Below, in pieces: positions 34,601-41,500 of a stretch of DNA of 64,000 nt. The notes under the pieces are model-generated. The model had not been told where the DNA came from and searched no databases. It saw nothing but the letters and a program-made list of their open reading frames with translations. Position numbers and translations under genes: made by a program. Origin of the DNA: Paragordius varius (taxonomy: Eukaryota > Nematomorpha); contig OZ176056.1 in the NCBI GenBank assembly GCA_964247055.1, positions 7,192,001-7,256,000 on the forward strand. The letters run 5' to 3'. How positions within the stretch are numbered: position 1 is the stretch's first letter; every line of letters starts with the position of its first letter.

Positions 34601-34878
34601 ATGTCAATAAAAGTAGAGGGTTTAACGCTATTATCATGTAATGAATTGGGTAATAAGGATTTAAGAAAACTGATTTTTCTAAATCGACTGATTTGAATCA
34701 AGTAGTCGGGATCAGTAATTAAACATTGCAATAACATAGGATGAGCATCCAAAAATGCTATCAAATCACAGACATTTGGAGAATCTCTTTTTTCTATTAA
34801 ATCGTTATGGGTTAATGATGAATTTAACTGTTTAAACTTTGTAAGGGTTTGTAGATTATTGGGTTTAAATTCATGCAT
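9166..34878 (-). CDS. Large helical protein, 16 exons; candidate NUP188-like scaffold nucleoporin
   Basis: Sixteen minus-strand exons, each bounded by GT/AG and all phase-compatible, join into 2,203 codons plus TGA: 34878-34429, 33059-32669, 32245-31971, 31658-31336, 30990-30897, 30645-30562, 22050-21805, 19357-19231, 18893-18646, 17942-17795, 17149-15585, 15552-13603, 12289-12094, 11918-11849, 10045-9847, 9411-9166. The start is the first ATG of exon 1; no acceptor precedes it in frame. The protein is helical throughout, with no signal peptide or enzyme motif. The C-terminal blocks FGDLTTLL (exon 13) and YILVSQ-AYTLY (exons 15-16) fall in the same order as the end of NUP188, the inner-ring nuclear-pore scaffold, as I remember it. 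It is longer than human NUP188 (about 1,750). A homology search would decide; other alpha-solenoid proteins such as NUP205 are the alternative. Confidence 0.8.
9847..10045 (-). CDS. Exon 15 of the NUP188-like gene
   Basis: Acceptor TGTCATTCCAG, donor GTAGAT after CAG, phase 2 in and 0 out. It has a basic, Ser-rich stretch (SSPFTEKRKSLILRSMSIDP), a likely flexible or phosphorylated linker, and the helix KRVHLCLDLTMYILVSQ. Confidence 0.75.
10046..11848. other. Intron 14: AT-rich with several (TA)n tracts, no gene
   Basis: (TA)n runs lie at about 10073-10098, 10373-10392 and 10656-10690. Around 10980-11460 a few segments look like decayed coding, for example GLKINPKKCDLLIQ-like reading near 11110, suggesting an old retroelement piece. 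It is too damaged to classify. Confidence 0.4.
11849..11918 (-). CDS. Exon 14 of the NUP188-like gene (70 nt)
   Basis: It lies between AATTACAG and GTATTA and encodes LNHSKFGSSVKTSQSPHG then SLRR. Too short for ordinary frame listing. It was found because exons 13 and 15 do not fit in phase without it, and it satisfies both sides (1 in, 2 out). Confidence 0.7.
12094..12289 (-). CDS. Exon 13 of the NUP188-like gene
   Basis: Acceptor AATAAAG, donor GTAATA, phase 0 in and 1 out. It encodes ISLEAPHLLPQSTSFDRQ then SFTFGDLTTLLKTMAKEL. The FG-L-T-L-L pattern is one of the blocks reminiscent of the NUP188 C-terminus. Confidence 0.75.
12652..13216. mobile_element. MITE family A copy in intron 12, diverged
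   Basis: Ends TACCATTTGCACACTCCAAG and AAATGGTA, flanked by TA. Tandem 21-bp units (TTTCAAGTTGGTCCTT) lie near both ends in opposite orientation. Length 565 bp. It is more diverged than the copies at 23343 and 48149. Confidence 0.75.
13603..15552 (-). CDS. Exon 12 of the NUP188-like gene (650 codons)
   Basis: It opens LYTGTEVQLEQSKVVQIKQH and continues helix after helix, for example ILTELSNIFVILTYLKQN, ITETLVNLCVNIAKLAGEKF, FDLVLLPLITLITERMVKN, LANIMICGIQNILAFTLTII and LRIPALFWLILDPQIGD. The exit is placed at KYQY before GTTTTT, which keeps phase 0 with exon 13; a stronger-looking GTATGT four bases earlier would break the frame. Confidence 0.8.
15553..15584 (-). other. 32-nt intron or frameshift between exons 11 and 12
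   Basis: The 32 nt run GTGCCA...AGACAG with GT/AG ends. Removing them joins KID to LYTGTEV in frame. The next shortest intron of the gene is 175 nt. Equally, coding-like sequence (ILRQLYTGTEVQLEQSKV) continues upstream of the proposed acceptor, so a one-base indel, real or from assembly, is a good alternative. Confidence 0.5.
15585..17149 (-). CDS. Exon 11 of the NUP188-like gene (521 codons)
   Basis: It enters at TTTTTTAG with phase 1 and starts YYTLNGICYVNNFGAGH. Continuous helical sequence follows, including LPLNLAHILTGFVIMS, ALYRTLYFAVKMLFYTC, PISVLLYLLLLDVSPN and ILKICGQRLWVQTMPAVM. Reading continues in frame to a TAG at 15570, but exon 12 is in another frame; the call ends it at GAT before GTGCCA. 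See the separate note on this junction. Confidence 0.8.
17177..17472. mobile_element. MITE family B copy, ending 27 bp from exon 11
   Basis: Ends TATCATTTACAAAACTC and AAATGGTA, with inverted arrays of the 21-bp family-B unit at both ends (TTGAACAATTCAAATTCACC). Its border lies 27 bp upstream of the exon-11 acceptor AG, between it and most of the intron. Non-coding. Confidence 0.75.
17795..17942 (-). CDS. Exon 10 of the NUP188-like gene
   Basis: Acceptor ACATTTTCAG, donor GTATTT, phase 0 in and 1 out; the split Gly joins exon 11. It encodes RYNPLTYTSISLKLSKFGQQ and LQDFQTLILQLCLETLTRG. Confidence 0.75.
18090..18370. mobile_element. MITE family D copy in intron 9
   Basis: The left arm has CGGACAAAATATAC, AGACAAATATTTTTTTTT and AAAAGACAACCATACTT. 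The right arm has their complements and ends GATTTTACTGTA. The left tip is eroded. Confidence 0.65.
18646..18893 (-). CDS. Exon 9 of the NUP188-like gene
   Basis: Acceptor TTCTATAG, donor GTAATT, phase 1 in and 0 out. Begins HFITHLCQMATLDKKQKF and includes IECLINLLDCFIKILETVIL, a helical pair. Confidence 0.75.
19231..19357 (-). CDS. Exon 8 of the NUP188-like gene
   Basis: Acceptor TTTTACTACAG, donor GTATTT, phase 0 in and 1 out. It encodes NIEDWNTLCQSLPNFFPIKL and onward. The split codon forms Glu with exon 9. Confidence 0.7.
19548..21485. mobile_element. TTAA-flanked MITE (family C) interrupted by a hAT element
   Basis: Left end TTAACACTTGGATACAAC, right end TACCCCAATTAAAATCGTAG then TGTTAA: inverted ends with TTAA at both outer borders, as for piggyBac-type target sites. 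Without the nested hAT (19566-20927) and its 8-bp duplication it is about 568 bp, close to the uninterrupted copy at 35839-36395. Non-coding, intron 7. Confidence 0.75.
19566..20927 (+). mobile_element. Degenerate hAT transposon with BED finger and perfect 8-bp TSD
   Basis: Terminal inverted repeats TAGGGTTGTG...CACAACCCTA are flanked by GATACAAC on both sides (19558-19565 and 20928-20935). Inside, on the plus strand, a BED zinc finger can be read (VTCKKCNYTIY...MKKHLNEVHE, about 19790-19870), then LLTIDASYHSKTAEYIYNIM (about 20250-20310) and DNAANMKAAE-like sequence (about 20360). The C-terminal dimerisation region is missing and stops interrupt the frame, so it is non-autonomous now. Confidence 0.85.
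21621..21770. repeat. 150-bp perfect-type foldback element next to exon 7 donor
   Basis: Arms 21621-21675 and 21710-21770 are inverted: GCTTATTT, TATAG, GGGCAATTTG, AACACA and GTGTATGGAAAAA all recur in complement. It ends only 35 bp from the exon-7 splice donor. Non-coding. Confidence 0.7.
21805..22050 (-). CDS. Exon 7 of the NUP188-like gene
   Basis: Acceptor ATATGTAG, donor GTATTA, phase 0 both sides. It includes QEPFIIELIGHIICECCAII and VDYLIDLWHLLQCCFQILP, helical. It is separated from exon 6 by about 8.5 kb. Confidence 0.75.
22575..23342 (-). mobile_element. 3' terminal (LTR-like) region of the minus-strand Gypsy relic
   Basis: After a purine run (GGGGGAAAG) this begins TGTAAGATATTTTATG. 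It matches 30008-30105 closely, then diverges, and regains similarity at its end (CTTTCGAATGATATA). It probably is an LTR enlarged by later sequence. A partial MITE-D motif lies at about 22280-22345 just outside. Confidence 0.5.
23343..23988. mobile_element. MITE family A copy (TACCATTTGCAC ends)
   Basis: Ends TACCATTTGCACTTCAAG and its complement, flanked by TA on both sides. Subterminal tandem copies of a 21-bp unit (TTGAACATTTCAAGTTGGTC plus C) face inward from each end. Length 646 bp, non-coding. It sits inside Gypsy 3' sequence, so it is younger than that Gypsy. Confidence 0.85.
23989..24627 (-). mobile_element. Gypsy relic, end of integrase and 3' region
   Basis: On the minus strand this carries the integrase tail (KTNGLVERVIKTL near 24600-24627) and the downstream acidic region. 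It continues the segment beyond the LINE at 26795. The same stretch is present inverted at 29598-30000. Broken, non-functional. Confidence 0.75.
24628..26794 (-). mobile_element. LINE (non-LTR retrotransposon), 5'-truncated with 5' inversion
   Basis: Minus strand, 26265 down to 24648: RT from ITIDEVTTAINKLKSNKAPG through FRPNS, then LFADDLVI (the FADD catalytic box, about 25560-25575), a C4HC3-like finger (CSICSKEV...CISCQLWVHKKC, about 25310-25420), a GHTQRRDATHPLK block and the C-terminus at 24648. The adjoining 26270-26790 is the preceding stretch of the same ORF (KSWWWKNEIK...) in plus orientation, repeating about 100 bp at ITIDEV...RPIK. This is the classic 5'-inverted LINE insertion. 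Stops and a truncated 5' end show it is dead. Inserted in Gypsy integrase. Clade not determined. Confidence 0.8.
26795..29597 (-). mobile_element. Gypsy relic: gag zinc knuckle, protease, RT, RNase H, integrase
   Basis: Read on the minus strand from the right: gag C-terminal part with CCHC-type knuckles (about 29100-29595), aspartic protease with FDTGAEV (about 28990-29010), RT with YLDDVLVSG (about 28250-28280), then SELRSFLGFINFHERFIP, RNase H (about 27650-27930), and integrase with zinc site and catalytic region (about 26800-27240). It is interrupted many times and has no functional frame. Gag resembles that of the 59974-60711 element, so the two are related lineages. Confidence 0.8.
29598..30190 (+). 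mobile_element. Inverted Gypsy fragment: integrase tail, 3' region, LTR-like end
   Basis: A plus-strand copy of the integrase end (SYEVKDEEGISRKHADKL, about 29715-29770), the acidic/Thr-rich tail, a purine run GGGGGAAAG at about 30000, and a terminus from TGTAAGAGATT to about 30175. It is the mirror image of 23255-24420. Fossil. Confidence 0.75.
30290..30499. repeat. Probable decayed MITE family D copy
   Basis: The right part (CTGTCCGTATAATATCAATT and TAACTGTA) matches the family-D right arm; the left arm is barely recognisable. Within intron 6, beside exon 6. Confidence 0.35.
30562..30645 (-). CDS. Exon 6 of the NUP188-like gene (small)
   Basis: An 84-nt exon between ATTTTAG and GTAATT, phase 0 both sides. 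It encodes VNFSNPNE through LLRMLVGGQM. It is followed by the 8.5-kb intron packed with transposons. Confidence 0.7.
30897..30990 (-). CDS. Exon 5 of the NUP188-like gene (small)
   Basis: A 94-nt exon between CCTTAG and GTTTAT. Phase 2 in and 0 out exactly bridge exons 4 and 6. It encodes PENTTKININ followed by YDEIYRQFADQSIRYINQ. Confidence 0.7.
31336..31658 (-). CDS. Exon 4 of the NUP188-like gene
   Basis: It has a strong pyrimidine tract with TTCTTCAAAG acceptor and GTATAT donor; phase 0 in, 2 out. It begins DLCYSFWQTLSNVLPV. The closer AG (after TTATGTTAC) would break phase, so the upstream one is used. Confidence 0.7.
31971..32245 (-). CDS. Exon 3 of the NUP188-like gene
   Basis: Acceptor TTGCCTAG, donor GTACAT, phase 1 in and phase 0 out. 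It contains DQHMKALYQNCMYHMVSRY and an Asn-rich linker, then ETLYELIPYLLEQNEVDILV. Confidence 0.75.
32669..33059 (-). CDS. Exon 2 of the NUP188-like gene
   Basis: Acceptor ATTATAG, donor GTATGT, phase 0 in and phase 1 out. It begins NLALCQGILQAL and includes LELFSLVHQQFFGPF and ALSLGLFGYSLV, amphipathic helices. The split Gly codon joins cleanly to exon 3. Confidence 0.75.
33136..34223. mobile_element. Non-autonomous hAT-type element rich in GAACCGG, perfect 8-bp TSD
   Basis: Ends CAGGGCTTGAAACCGG and CCGGTTCAAAGCCCTG, flanked by GTTTATAC on both sides (33128-33135 and 34224-34231). Subterminal regions on both sides carry many GAACCGG/CCGGTTC copies, in marked contrast to the AT-rich middle. 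A family-D MITE (33293-33557) is nested inside. No transposase. It sits in intron 1, between exons 1 and 2. Confidence 0.85.
33293..33557. mobile_element. MITE family D copy nested in the hAT-type element
   Basis: Begins TACAGTATAAATTGAAATTA and has the complementary arm ending TCAATTATTAATGTA, with TTTTGTCCGTATAAT. Diverged at the right tip. Confidence 0.65.
34429..34878 (-). CDS. Exon 1 of the NUP188-like gene (150 codons)
   Basis: It starts MHEFKPNNLQ and ends GGLK at a GTAATT donor, phase 0. An in-frame TAA lies seven codons before the ATG and no AG intervenes, so this is taken as the translation start. An acceptor inside the exon (after AAACAG) with a further upstream exon cannot be excluded. 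Confidence 0.65.
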
Positions 34879-34937
34879 TTCAAATAAATGAATGTATCCA
34901 AATTACATGCGATGTAAGATAATATTTTGGACTTCTG

Positions 34938-34968
<31 letters not shown>
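34938..34968. repeat. C21-A10 homopolymer run about 60 bp upstream of the start codon
   Basis: Twenty-one C then ten A on the plus strand, that is T10G21 on the coding strand, 60 bp 5' of the exon-1 ATG. A TATATAAATA stretch lies just upstream (about 34972-34985). The G run could form a quadruplex. Length is likely variable between individuals and hard to sequence. Promoter role is inferred only. Confidence 0.5.
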
Positions 34969-34969
<1 letters not shown>

Positions 34970-35349
34970 GTTATATTTATATAATCATAGGATAAAAATA
35001 ACTTCTAAAGCTATAGAGTTATCAATAATTTATGTAGCCAAAATTTTAAACTCATATAATAGTTTGATGCCAAGTCATAATAAAATGCATGATTTTAATT
35101 TTTTTAATTATAACTAAAAAATATATATTACGCGAACACAATCGGCGAATATGAAATAATATTCTTATTAAATATATACATTATTTTTATTTGGGGCTTA
35201 CGAGCAATATCAGAGTTATGTCACATTTGTTGTAATTACACGATGTCGTAAAATCAAAAAATTAACAGATATGTTTAATAATTTTTTTTGGTAAAATCTT
35301 GATAATATGCTCTATACCAAAGATAATTTAAAATTGATGATAGTCTTAT

Positions 35350-35375
35350 GCACAGTACCCACAAAAAAAATCCCG

Positions 35376-35417
<42 letters not shown>

Positions 35418-35700
35418 CTGAAAGAAAATATATCAGGATTATTTGGTTGGTTTTGGCCCTTACGAGTAATTAATCAAAGTTAGTACTTTGTAATAATTGA
35501 ATCTTATTAGAAAATGGCCTAATTTGCGCACATTTATTTAAATAAATTTTTTTATGTGAAAGCTAGAGGTTCATTCCAAAAAGTATAACAAAATATATCA
35601 TAAACTACCTATAAAAAAATCAAAACAATATTTTCAAAAAATTATGATTATTAAATTTAGGCTCCGAAAGTCCCAATTATTTTTGCTTAAGCAAAATGAA
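35350..35700 (+). repeat. Repeat family F copy (plus strand)
   Basis: It contains ATATATCAGGATTATTTGG, GGTTTTGGCCCTTACGAG, ATAAACTACCTATAAA and CCGAAAGTCCCAATTATTTT. The same blocks in the same order occur on the minus strand at 36410-36720 and 57180-57370, and the first two at 44600-44710 and 47830-47930. Nature unknown. A (TA)n tract lies at 35378-35412. Confidence 0.5.
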
Positions 35701-35838
35701 CTAGTGCTTAAAATAAATGCAAAAATGCAGAGATTGCGATATAAATTATGCTAAATTTTTGATATCAAAATTTAGCATATTTTATATTTATCGCGCAGTC
35801 TCAGTCCTTTTGTATTTATTTTAAGAGTGAAAATCATT

Positions 35839-36395
35839 TTAACACTTGGATACAACACATTCATTTTAGTCCTTAAATTCAAATTGGGGTAATTATATAC
35901 CCCAGGCCTGTTTAAAATTAAATTCTTTAAAAAATATGGGAGGAATCGAAACCATGGCAAAATTTTGCACTTATATAACATTAATAAACCGAAATATATA
36001 AATTTTTTTATTAAAAAATACTTGATATTACTTATTATAAGCTAAAACCGAAAGGTAAAAATATAGTCAACGTGGCTGTGCAATGGTAAAATTAAAAAAT
36101 ATTACAAAATTAACTGCTTTTTCTATTTCTATCGATCTTAGATGTAAATTAAATAATAAATTAGCTTTAATTTTGCCCTTAAAATTAAATTAGACGATAT
36201 TTTGCAAAAATTTTGTAAAATAAAAAATACGTCGAAAACAAAATTTAATTTAGATATTTTGGCATATAGATATAATTTTTGTTAGGAGAGAAGCATAAAT
36301 TAAATTGGGACCGTTTACTTCAGTAGTTTTCTAAAAATCTTACATCAAATTTAGTCTGGGGTATTTAGATTCCCCAATTTGAATCGAAGTGTTAA
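35839..36395. mobile_element. TTAA-flanked MITE (family C), intact-looking copy
   Basis: Starts TTAACACTTGGATACAACAC and ends with CCCCAATTTGAATCGAAGTG then TTAA. Both ends also carry the GGGGTA-spacer-TACCCC palindrome. 557 bp including TTAA. Non-coding. Reference copy for 19548-21485, 49447-50497 and 56519-56880. Confidence 0.75.
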
Positions 36396-36409
36396 AAGTG
36401 CAAAAAAAT

Positions 36410-36720
36410 TTGGACTTTCGGAACTCACCTCAAAATAAAATTTTGAAAAATTATTATTGTTTTGTTTTTTATATATGGTTTATGAAATATTTTAAATATA
36501 TTTTTTGATATTAAACATTTAATCTTCACCAATATTATTACTAATGGTGCGTAAACCATAACTGAAGTGCAGTTACCGTGAAAGTGTAAATTTTCCAAAA
36601 TACTCATAAGGGCCAAAACCAAAGATACCATAAAACACTGATGCACCATTTCCCTAAATATATCTATTTCATAAGGATATTTTTTATATCCTCCGATTTC
36701 TGACGCCGTTTGCGATAATG
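36410..36720 (-). repeat. Repeat family F copy with exon-like reading
   Basis: On the minus strand it reads EMVHQCFMVSLVLALMSILE between an AG and a GTAATA, which looks like an exon. The DNA is, however, homologous to family-F repeats elsewhere (CTTTGGTTTTGGCCCTTATGAG; CCGAAAGTCC), so it is listed as a repeat and not added to the gene. Confidence 0.5.
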
Positions 36721-36887
36721 AATGACATCGTTGTTATTTGAATAGTGTGAATGGTTTATGATTGGGTATAGAATATGATTATTTGTGTATGTTTGTGGGA
36801 AAATGTTGCGGAGTATTATATCGAAGGATGTATTCTGATATATGATGTTTAATGTTCTTTCAAATGTGTTTTAACACAGGCCTTGTA

Positions 36888-37229
36888 TACCATTTACAGT
36901 TCAAATTCACCCTTGAACAATTCAAATTCACTCTTGAACAATTCAAATTCACCTTAAAAATAAATTATCTATTTTGAACTAATATAACTCATTATTAATA
37001 TGAAATATATGTTTATGGTATAGAGTATTATTTTTTCAGTATTATTTAAATTTAAAACAAAATTTTTATTTTTAAAAAATATAGGTATTTTTTAATCTTA
37101 AAAAACATATATTTTATTTGAGGGTGAATTTGAATTGTTTGAGGGTGAATTTGAATTTTCAAGGGTGAATTTGAATTGTTCTAGAATGAATTTGAATTGT
37201 TCAAGGGTGAATTTGAATTGTAAATGGTA
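36888..37229. mobile_element. MITE family B, best-preserved copy
   Basis: Ends TACCATTTACAGTTCAAATT and its complement, flanked by TA (36886-36887 and 37230-37231). Behind each end are two to four tandem copies of a 21-bp unit, TTGAACAATTCAAATTCACC plus C. 342 bp, no coding. Confidence 0.85.
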
Positions 37230-37599
37230 TATAATAATTACCCAATTTAATCCTACCTTATGACTGAACAAAGAATATATGACACTTAATTGGTTTTAAT
37301 CTTGGAAATTATTTTAATATTTTTTGGTAAAAAAATTACTAAATAATATATTTAAAAAAATTGGTGTTTAAATTACATATTCATAAATATCCATTTTATC
37401 ATGGAATAGATATTATAAATTAATTATTCATATATTGTTTCAAACGCCCCGATAAATCTTTATAAATACTAAACATTTAATTAAATAACCAAAAGAATTT
37501 CAATCATTCACTTATTGATTACAAGTACTTTGTATATGGGGTACTTCATATATTTATATTCTAAAATATGTCTAAATCACTGATAAATTAGATTCAATA

Positions 37600-38270
37600 A
37601 TCCTAATTACAATTAATAATTTGGTATAATGACTATCCTTGCACTGCAACATGTCCATGTAACTTAATCGATAATATCTCTGGTAAATATATTAAAATGT
37701 TTTTAATAAAAAAATATAGTCCACAGCCAGAATAAACCTAATCTAATTCAATAATGATTCTGAGTTTAATATGCCTTTAAACGGTAAACACCTAAAACCA
37801 TTAGTAAATCTTTATGATGTAATTAAGTTTCCAATTTCAAGCCCCATGATTTTTTATATGTAACATGGGGCACTACCTATGCATTAAATAAAGGCGCGGA
37901 TAAAAAATATGCCTTTATGCCTCAAATATCAACCATTATTAATTTTATCATAATCCAACATCATTGATTTTATATATTCTTATAACTTGAGGGATATATA
38001 CTGGTGCTAAGCCATGATTTACCATAGTAAAATTTAACAAGCATATGTAAATTTAATACTAGGAACAGCTAAAATTATTGAATCCAAATGGTGTCTTATT
38101 CACTGAATATTTGCTTCAAAGTCACCTCCTTTTTATTGGTTGGAGTATTTAACACATGGAAACCAAGTGGATTATTGATAGTCCTTATGAAAACATTTTT
38201 GCCTTTATATTGGATATACCTAAAATCCAGATTCTCATAGGTTATATGAATCGCTTAAAACAGATTATTA
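37600..38270. repeat. Decayed satellite-like DNA left of the hAT
   Basis: Motifs of the 163-bp satellite recur: GCCTTTAAACGGTAAACACC (about 37770), ATGCCTTTATGCCTCAAATA (about 37908), TTGCCTTTATATTGGATATA (about 38198) and CTCATAGG. It continues on the other side of the hAT insertion. Much older than the array at 53860. Confidence 0.45.
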
Positions 38271-38278
38271 TATTTACG

Positions 38279-40765
38279 TAAGGTGACCAGATTTTTTGAA
38301 GGAAAAAGCGGGATAAATCTGAGAAGGGGGGTTATGAGGTGGGGTGTACAACCAAAAATTTTTATACAAAAAATTTATTGTAGTATTTATTTATTTTTAA
38401 TTTTAACACAAATACATGATAAATATAAAATAATATTTAATTCCTTGGTATATTTTTTATTTGAATGAATGCGTTTTAGCAGATTGTCATCATTTTATAG
38501 TAGATTTCACAAGAATTTGTCAAATTATATTTGACAGATAAAATGGTAAAGTTTTAACATTTTGACTTTTCCGATGTCCACATCTGATTTACTGTGGAAA
38601 AACGCGCTCAGTAGCAGCGTTGGTTTCATGTAAAGATAATTCAAATTCTACAATTTTTAAAATATTGTATGGAACATAGTTTGTTTCAAAATGATGAAAT
38701 ATTTCTAACCATTTCTTTTCTACTGTATTTTTTTCTGTTGTCCATAATTTAAGTTTTTCATTATTAATATATTTTATAACTAATGATACTTTAGAAAAAA
38801 GATATTTTCTGAAAGGTTACTTTTTGGGAATTTTTGGGAGATCTAGAAATGATTTTTGAACATCGCACCAATTAAATTCTGGTTTTAATGTTATCCAATG
38901 AAAATGATCAATTTCATTAAATTGCACCGTCCAGTCTTCTAATATTCTTTACAGTTTGTATGAAACATTTTTAATGGTACAGGATATCTTGGCGTTTTAT
39001 TAAGCCTTGTTTTTTTAAATTATTTATAATATTGCGGATGGTTACTGGTATAAAATTATTTTATAACCTTTCGACATTGGAATTTTAGGTTAAATTCATT
39101 GGCTACTTCGATGGCCGAAGTTTTGTCACTTTCTATCAATTTAATAACATGAAAGGGAAATGCTTGATATGTAAGAATTCTAACCATATTTTTGAAGAAT
39201 TACTTTCAAATAACTTAAAGTTGTAGGACATTTGTCCTGTGATAAAAAAAGATTTTAAAGGATCATACATTTTTAAAATTCTTTCGATAGCTGGCATAAA
39301 AGCTAACCAACGAGTTTTACAATATCCAAGCATTTTTTGATATTGAACTTCTGCATTTTACAGAATTCTTTAAGCGTTTCAACACTACCGTGTATATATA
39401 AAAATAGGAATATATTTTAACAACTACATTTTCCACATCTAGGGGTAACAAATCAGCAGCTGTTTGAATAGCGTTGTGTATTATATGGGCTGCACACCCA
39501 ACGCCAATAATGTTTTGATTAAGATTATCTGTTAATTTATGAAAAATGTTTTTTTGTTCCTCTCCTTGCTTTTCCACCAAAGTTCATATTGGTGTTGTCA
39601 GCGCAATATACGATAATTTTGTATTTTAAATTATTTTTTGCATTATTGAAGTAAATATTATTTCGGAATTTTCACCGGGTAGGGAAATTAAATCTAATTT
39701 AATTTTTACTCCGGTTTCTGAATCAAAATATCTCATCAAAGTGGGAAATAATTTTGTTTCAGGGTGATTTGATGCATCAGAGTATAGCGATATGGAATTA
39801 ATTTTCAGCAAATCTTTTTGTATTTCAGAAAATACATGTGGCGAAAGGACATTGCACACAATGGCTTCAGCCTTTGTACGGGCACATGTAAATTTTTTAT
39901 GGAATAATGTGCGAATAACCTGTGAGGTACAGTCCATAGATCTAAAGGAATGATTGTGATTAACGGCGTGAAAAGATAACACGCCCTCAGCTAGTGGCAA
40001 ATTCTTTTCTTCCTCTCCAAAAGCGGTTTTTCAAAAAAATCGCTCATTTTGTAAGATGATGCCGCCATATCTAAACATTTTTTATGTTTCTATGTTTCCA
40101 TATGCTTTGTAATATCATGCTTGCCGCCATGTGCTAGGGTGAATTCCCCCTCGCATATAAGACATTTAACAAATGATTCATTCTTCGTTTTTTTAATAAA
40201 AGGAAAATCCTTCATTAATTCATCGTTGAATTTACAACCTCTTTTTGTGCTCATATTTATAAACTACTATTAGTATAATAAATATTATATTACCTTAATT
40301 TTCTGTGAAACGTGTAAGGTACCGATTTGTGGTATTAATTTGGCTTTTTAATAATGTTGGCAAGTAATAAAACTAAAATATTAGCATAATAAGTATTATA
40401 TTAACTTAATTTTGTGAAATAAACGTGTAAGGTACCGATTTGTGGTATCAATTTGTCTTTTAATCTAGAGATTTGTGGTATTAACTTGGCTTTTTTATAA
40501 TAATGACAGTAGTAGTAGGAAGTATAGTGTATAATCACATGATATAAATTCGAAAAAAATAAATATTTTTAATTTAAAATAAAAAATTTTAATTTAAAAT
40601 TGAATAGATTTTAAAGATATTTAAGGATAAAAAATTTAAACGGACAAAAAAAATTTATTTGTATTAAAAAAAATTTTTTTTTTATAATCGTGAAAAAGCG
40701 GGACATTTAAAAACGTAGCAGGAAGCGGGACAAAGTGTGAAAAAGCGGGACGTCTGGTCACCTTA
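38279..40765 (-). mobile_element. hAT transposon with BED finger, 2.5 kb, near-perfect TSD
   Basis: Terminal inverted repeats TAAGGTGACCAGA...TCTGGTCACCTTA are flanked by TATTTACG and TATATACG (7 of 8). On the minus strand the N-terminus reads MSTKRGCKFNDELMKDFPF, then a BED finger (VKCLICEGEF...HGGKHDITKHMET, about 40110-40200). Then come blocks at 40000-39626 (SMDCTSQVIRTLFHKKFTCA, ISLYSDASNH), 39580-39317 (GCAAHIIHNAIQTAADLLPL) and 39333-39136 (LGYCKTRWLAFMPAIERIL), as in hAT transposases. Several stops and frame changes mean it is inactive. Its right end holds direct repeats of GTAAGGTACCGATTTGTGG (about 40312, 40418). Inserted in decayed satellite. Confidence 0.9.
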
Positions 40766-40773
40766 TATATACG

Positions 40774-41500
40774 GCATATTTAACATATGGCAAAGCCCAA
40801 TCAGGTGTGAATTTAAAAAAGCGTGATTTTGCCCTAATATAATACGGGTATCGCCTTAAAGCATAATTTATATCATATGGTCGCATAACTGGGTGAAAAT
40901 TAGCTTCAAAGTTATATACTGTGCTGCCGTATTTTGCAGATGGTAAGACCCTAGCCTATATTTAATAAAAGCTTTGCGTTTAATATGGTCGAAACCTAAT
41001 CAATATTGTTTCTTTTGGATGTGAATTCGAATATGCTGACGCATTTTACTAAGGGTGCAGTTCTAGCCAACGTCTATTTTTAAAAAGCACCAGCTAAGTT
41101 GCCTTTGTACAGAGAATTCCTAAAACCACCGGTAATTTGTCATAATCTCATAATTTGGCGAATTTATGCCTTAAATATATATATTTTTACGACATTTTTT
41201 GCAAAAAATGTCATTTTACTGGGGCGACTAAATACAAGGGCTAAAAAAGTGTACATAATATGTTCGGTGCATTCGTAAAAAAATTATTATTTAATTGTAA
41301 TGGGCCTACATGCTCTCCGGAAGATTTTTTTGTACTTTTAGTTTTATAAAAACCTATATTTTTACAAGATGGGTGGCAGGTTATAACTAAGTGGCTAATT
41401 TAAAAAGGTAGCTCCACTATTGATGCATTTAATATATACAAATATATTAATTTGATTGGGCCTACATATTTACCGGAAATTTTTTTTTGCCCTAACTACA
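40774..41500. repeat. Decayed satellite-like DNA right of the hAT
   Basis: GATTTTGCCCTAATATAATA, then CGGGTATCGCC, TCATATGGTCGCATAACT and GAAAATTAGCTTCAAAG follow the order of a type-A monomer. TTTTAAAAAGCACCAGCTAA followed by TTGCCTTTGTACAGAGAATT follows a type-B border. Further copies decay towards 41500. Confidence 0.5.

Noticed and set aside
36425-36720. Possible upstream exon of the long gene (reading EMVHQCFMVSLVLALMS, AG and GTAATA borders)
   Set aside because: The DNA is shared with repeat copies at 35350, 44600, 47830 and 57180, and exon 1 has no in-frame acceptor to receive it. Kept as a repeat.
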